Shown: positions 60,495 to 64,000 of the stretch, piece by piece | How positions within the stretch are numbered: position 1 is the first letter of the stretch | Layout of the letters: every line of letters begins with the position of its first letter | Assembly (NCBI GenBank): GCA_030149325.1 | Contig: JASBRS010000093.1 | Coordinates: 1-64,000 of the forward strand | Reading direction: 5' to 3' | DNA: 64,000 bases | Source of the DNA: Deinococci bacterium | GTDB lineage: Bacteria; Deinococcota; Deinococci; Deinococcales; Trueperaceae | Made by a program: the position numbers and the translations under genes | The notes under the pieces: model-generated | The model's input: the letters and a program-made list of their open reading frames with translations, nothing else | What the model was told of the DNA's origin: nothing | The model's database searches: none

Positions 60495-62018
60495 TCAGGC
60501 TGCACACGCCCGGGTAGGGCGCTCCTCCCGTGCTGACTCGAGCGTGGCCCCGCACCGCCCCGCCGATGTCAGCGCGTCGGCGTATACCGCGCGGTACGAG
60601 TCCAGCATTCGGGTCATCGTGAAGTGTTCCAGGACGCGAGCCCGCGCGGCCCGACCCAGAGCCGTTCGGCGCTCGTCATCGGTGAGGACCTCGATGCACG
60701 CGTTGGCCAGGGCAGCGGCATTGCGCGGGGGGACGCCGAGACCGGCATCGCTGATCGCCTCGGGGACGCCGCCGACGAGGGTCGAAACCGTCGCTCGGCC
60801 GCACGCCATGGCCTCGATCACGGTGTAGGGGAAGCCCTCCGAGATGCTGGAGAGCACCACCACGTGTCCCGCATGGAAGGCCTCGACGGCCGTGCGAACA
60901 CGTCCTTCGAAGGTCACGTGGTTGGTCAGGCCGAGTCGTTCGACGAGGCCCACGCAGCGGGCGTGGTAGGCCTCGTTGCCCGGCGGGACCGGCCCGAACA
61001 CCCGGAGCTTCGCGTCTGGCAGAGCTTGGTGGACGCGTTCGAATGCCTCGACGAGCGTCTCGATATCCTTCAAGGGATCGATCCGGCCGAGGAATACGAT
61101 GGTTGGTACGTCGGGGTCACCGGGCGCCTCGGGGAACCGCTCGGGTGCGACTCCTGTGTGCACGGTCCGGATCGAATTCGGCGAAGCGCCGTTGAGGAGC
61201 GCCCAGCGGCGGTTGTAGTCGGCCGCTGGCACGATCATGTCGGCTTCGGCGTAGGCAACGGCGCACAGCAGTTGGAAGAAGTTGAGCAGAACCGTCTTGA
61301 CACTCTGGCTGAGGCGCGCTGTCGTGTACTCCAGATAGCGTTCCCGAAGATAGATCCCGTGCTCGGACATCAAGAAGGGCGTGCCCCGCCGCCACTTCGC
61401 GGACAGTGCGACGAGAGCTGACAGCCCGTTCGCGGTCGCGTGGCATAGGTCTGCCTCGACAGGTTCGAGCGAGAGGGGCCTAAGGATGTGCTCCAGCACT
61501 TCCGTAACGGACATGGCGTCGCCCAGCGATAGGGTTGGCTGAGGTCGCTTCGAGAGCGCTCCGTTGCCTTCTACCTGCTGCCATATGGTGAGTATTCGGT
61601 CCGTGGCGCGCGGCTCACGCAACAGCCGGCCAAGGTCGGCCTCCTGCGCGTAGCGGGCCAGAGACTGGAGTGACGCACGGAAGTCGGCTAGCAGGCCCGG
61701 CGGCCAGTGGCGCATCCAAGGATCGGGCCGGACGAGAACACGCAGGAAGGCGGCGTGCGCCTGCCTCGCCTCGAGGACGCGAGAACGTGGAAGCCAACGG
61801 CGCCTCTTCGCCTTGGGTGCAGGGCCCCACAGCGGTACGGGCTGGACCGACCTTACGTTCGGCGGCATGGACCAGACCCTTGGCTCGCGACCCGTCTCCT
61901 GGATGGCGATGACATCGAACACCTGCTCCGTGAGCCCTGTTGTGAGCTGATCGCACCACACGCTCACCCCACCTAGGTAGCAGGGGTAGGTCCCCTCGGT
62001 GATTAGGGCAACGGACAC
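60495..62018 (-). CDS. pelF: PelF-like GT4 glycosyltransferase
   Basis: GT-B glycosyltransferase (507 aa, the usual PelF length). The N-terminus EGTYPCYLGGVSVWCDQL and SEHGIYLRERYLEY (around residues 236-250) are marks of PelF, the cytoplasmic polymerase-type enzyme of Pel polysaccharide synthesis. The donor-binding half has VFLGRIDPLKDIETLVEAF (around 320) and the EX7E motif in SEGFPYTVIEAMACGRA (around 425). In Pel systems the donor is UDP-GalNAc; that is inferred, not shown. GTG start with GAGGG upstream. No pelD or pelE gene is present in the window. Confidence 0.83.
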   Translation of the reverse strand: MSVALITEGTYPCYLGGVSVWCDQLTTGLTEQVFDVIAIQETGREPRVWSMPPNVRSVQPVPLWGPAPKAKRRRWLPRSRVLEARQAHAAFLRVLVRPDPWMRHWPPGLLADFRASLQSLARYAQEADLGRLLREPRATDRILTIWQQVEGNGALSKRPQPTLSLGDAMSVTEVLEHILRPLSLEPVEADLCHATANGLSALVALSAKWRRGTPFLMSEHGIYLRERYLEYTTARLSQSVKTVLLNFFQLLCAVAYAEADMIVPAADYNRRWALLNGASPNSIRTVHTGVAPERFPEAPGDPDVPTIVFLGRIDPLKDIETLVEAFERVHQALPDAKLRVFGPVPPGNEAYHARCVGLVERLGLTNHVTFEGRVRTAVEAFHAGHVVVLSSISEGFPYTVIEAMACGRATVSTLVGGVPEAISDAGLGVPPRNAAALANACIEVLTDDERRTALGRAARARVLEHFTMTRMLDSYRAVYADALTSAGRCGATLESAREERPTRACAA

Positions 62019-62087
62019 CTCTATCCCTCTCTTCTGTCCTGACGGCGCAGGGCGGTACGTTGGTGTGGACGATCATCCGCGGGACCC

Positions 62088-62138
62088 GCGCTCGTTCGGC
62101 AAGTGATCTCCACCTGATGACAACCGCCGAACGAGCGC
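62088..62138. repeat. 13-bp perfect inverted repeat between deacetylase and PelF-like genes
   Basis: Arms GCGCTCGTTCGGC (62088-62100) and GCCGAACGAGCGC (62126-62138) with a 25-nt loop, in the 134-base gap. As RNA it would form a stable stem 15 nt after the deacetylase stop. It may terminate or dampen transcription into pelF, or be a protein-binding site. No T-run. Confidence 0.65.
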
Positions 62139-62152
62139 AGGAGCCGGCCCGG

Positions 62153-64000
62153 CTAGCGCGCCTTCGGCCCCGATCCAACGGTAGTCGCGACGGTATAGGC
62201 CGCAGTCCCGAACCCAGTGCTCGTCGGAGCGGGAACGGACACGGTTTCGCCCGCCGAGAGGCCGAGCACGGAAATCGTGTCACCCCCGTAGCTCTGAGCG
62301 TGGCTGGCTCGGACGCCTGTTACGAAGAGGATCCAGTTGTTGTCGACGGCCGGGGTGGGCTGCGGCTGCGCGGAGGGCGCCGTGATCGTGATGGTACCCC
62401 CGGCCCGATCCCACACGGCCGTGGCGCCGTTAGCCACGGCTTCTTCGTGGAGCGTGTGCTGGGCAATGTAGGATGCCAGCTCGTCCCAGGTGGGCGTCAA
62501 CAGCGGAACCTTGTAGTAGGAACTGTAGGCCGCAACCAGGGACTCGATCCAATCAAAGGCGAGGCTGTGGCCCGAGGCGTAAGCACGCAGGTTGCCCTGG
62601 TGGAAGTAGTGCGGGTAGACCGTCGTCTGAAGGTGGTACAGCGAGATCGTCGTCTCTTCGGCGAGGATCTCCGCATAGCTGAGGTTGTGGTCGAAGAACT
62701 CCATGGATCCGCCGGGTCCGTAGATGGCGTTGTACGAACTCGTGAGCTCCTCGGGCGTGGTGGCCCAGTAGTGGACGTTGTTGGGCCAGTCGGGGAGGAG
62801 CATGATGTCGGGCTGAAGGGGATGTCGGATGCCGCAGTTCAGGCAAGGCGCTTGGTGGCCGGGGATCGAGTTGTTGGATTCGATGTAGCGCACGCCCAGA
62901 GAGCTGGCGCCCCTCAGGAAGTCGTCGTTGGAGCACAGGAGCCCGTAGTCGGTGTACGTAGAACCCCACGGCGGGAGGACCCACGCGGGGCAAGCGCCTC
63001 CGCCCGAGCCGAAGTAGTAGCCCAGCCCAGAGAAGTCACCCGTCTTCAAGATGGTCTTGGTGGACTCGAGCTTCAAGGCCTTCGCCACCTTGGCGTTGCG
63101 TCTGATCTCATCCCTGGTCCCGGCATAGGTTTCCGACTCCATGTAGGGATGGGAGAAGGTGTGGTTGATCCAGTTGAACGTCTTTGCGAGGCAACGCGTG
63201 ACGCTGGAGAGCGGATCGGCGCTGGAGACATTCGGGTCGCAACTCGCTGGCACGCTCGTGTCGAGGCCTTCGCCGTTGAAGGCGATGTCGAGCTTGAACG
63301 CGCTGGCAAGCGGATAGGTTGCATGGAGACTATCCTGCTGAGCGGCCACAGCAATCGCGTCGGCGGCCGAGATGCGGAAGGGCGGGCATTGTTCGCCGTA
63401 CGGGTAGGTAGGGTCGTCGGTGCAGATCGTGCCGTCGGGGAGGCGTTCATCGCTGGGGATGCCCCAGTCGTCCACATCGGTCTTGAGGAAGAAGCGGAGG
63501 TCGCCTAGGTAGACATCGTGCGTCGCCCATCGCACGAGGCCGTACCCGAGAAGCTGGGTATAGACGAAGTACGGGTTCTGCGCCACGGTGACGGCGATGC
63601 GCTCCCGGCCGTCGGTCGATGTCGACATCGCTGCCAGTACATCGCCGGCGTCGTCGACCAGCAGTGGCGTTGCATCGCAACCGGGTGCAAGCGTCGCCTG
63701 GTACACCCAGGCATACTGGATTGGAACGGTGACGCCGTCTTTCAAGTACGTGAAGACGGAACTCCCGCTCGGGGTCAGGGTGGCCTGGATGGGAGCGAGC
63801 GTCGTGTCGATCTGCCCGGTCATGCGCAAGCAGAAGTCCTGCGGGTAAGTCGAGGGATACGTGTAGAAATCGACCTCACGGACGGCGAAGTCGCGCTCAT
63901 ACTGCCACAGCGCGTTCCACTCGGAGGCGTCGAAGGCGTTCGCCCAGGTGGCGCCTCCGTCCGGTGAATACACGAGTTGGCTGTTGGTTATGAGAATCCC
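62153..64000 (-). CDS. Agd3/CE18-like polysaccharide deacetylase, 5' end beyond window
   Basis: The 615 residues seen lack the N-terminus; the frame is open to base 64000. The sequence resembles Agd3, the fungal galactosaminogalactan deacetylase that founded CE18. Landmarks, counted from the right edge: ITNSQLVYSPDGG, SEWNALWQYERDFAVREVDF, a beta-sandwich-like part with FLKTDVDDWGIPSDE (adjacent aspartates as catalytic base and metal ligand, around 178), and NHTFSHPYMESET with an H-x3-H metal pair (around 280). The C-terminal 80 residues form a beta-rich tail (ISVLGLSAGETVSVPAPTST). It probably removes acetyl groups from exported GalNAc-rich polymer at the cell surface. Upstream of pelF on the same strand. 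Confidence 0.75.
   Translation of the reverse strand, partial: GILITNSQLVYSPDGGATWANAFDASEWNALWQYERDFAVREVDFYTYPSTYPQDFCLRMTGQIDTTLAPIQATLTPSGSSVFTYLKDGVTVPIQYAWVYQATLAPGCDATPLLVDDAGDVLAAMSTSTDGRERIAVTVAQNPYFVYTQLLGYGLVRWATHDVYLGDLRFFLKTDVDDWGIPSDERLPDGTICTDDPTYPYGEQCPPFRISAADAIAVAAQQDSLHATYPLASAFKLDIAFNGEGLDTSVPASCDPNVSSADPLSSVTRCLAKTFNWINHTFSHPYMESETYAGTRDEIRRNAKVAKALKLESTKTILKTGDFSGLGYYFGSGGGACPAWVLPPWGSTYTDYGLLCSNDDFLRGASSLGVRYIESNNSIPGHQAPCLNCGIRHPLQPDIMLLPDWPNNVHYWATTPEELTSSYNAIYGPGGSMEFFDHNLSYAEILAEETTISLYHLQTTVYPHYFHQGNLRAYASGHSLAFDWIESLVAAYSSYYKVPLLTPTWDELASYIAQHTLHEEAVANGATAVWDRAGGTITITAPSAQPQPTPAVDNNWILFVTGVRASHAQSYGGDTISVLGLSAGETVSVPAPTSTGFGTAAYTVATTVGSGPKAR

Overview
This 64 kb window is dense, very GC-rich bacterial chromosome with about 62 protein genes, one tRNA and no gene-free stretch over 300 bases. 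It most likely comes from the Deinococcota (Deinococcus-Thermus line, perhaps a Truepera relative). The strongest clue is DNA polymerase I, which resembles Thermus aquaticus Pol I along its whole length and, like it, lacks the proofreading residues. A second clue is that about 20 genes carry a TANNNT -10 element only 5-7 nt before the start codon, the leaderless-mRNA arrangement known from Deinococcus. Base 1 appears to be a contig edge (G/C homopolymers).

Layout. (1) 1-0.8 kb: a GNAT acetyltransferase cut by the edge. (2) 0.9-8.1 kb, minus strand: arsR plus six genes (hyfB, hyfC, hyfE, hyfF, a HyfG-like and a HyfI-like gene) for a membrane complex related to hydrogenase-4/complex I. Both soluble subunits have lost the cysteines for the NiFe site and the proximal cluster (Ehr-like). 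A sigma70-type promoter with an overlapping palindromic operator precedes arsR. (3) 8.2-19.9 kb: housekeeping genes (kynB, glmM, polA, a CDP-alcohol phosphatidyltransferase/Nudix/SDR operon, a phosphodiesterase, a response regulator, fabI). (4) 19.9-24.0 kb: trp operon led by a 19-residue peptide with two Trp codons and competing hairpins, then trpE, trpG, a GT2 glycosyltransferase and trpD. (5) 24.1-29.8 kb: pdxS, a class A penicillin-binding protein, an S58-type peptidase, pdxT and ppa. (6) 29.8-41.7 kb: lipB-lipA, a sugar dehydrogenase, trmH, tRNA-Leu, a diguanylate cyclase, a DinG/XPD-type helicase, an Lrp regulator with an Eis-like acetyltransferase, a YmdB-type phosphodiesterase and ppc. 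(7) 41.7-51.4 kb: exbB/tolQ, exbD/tolR and a TonB-like protein fused to DUF3048; then a LysM-M23 peptidase, argB, a hexose-phosphate mutase, an M24 peptidase and tpiA. (8) 51.5-64 kb: a second M24 protein with its metal ligands lost, then an exopolysaccharide locus: sugar-nucleotide enzymes, a GH114-like hydrolase, a 12-TM membrane protein, a PelF-like glycosyltransferase and an Agd3/CE18-like polysaccharide deacetylase that runs off the right edge.

How it fits together. The right-hand locus looks like a Pel-type (galactosamine-rich) polysaccharide system in which hydrolase and deacetylase are separate genes rather than a fused PelA. The left-hand operon looks like a proton-pump module re-used for a redox partner that cannot be named from sequence. 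By eye both flanking regions are less GC-rich than the core, which would fit accessory or transferred DNA; this was not computed.
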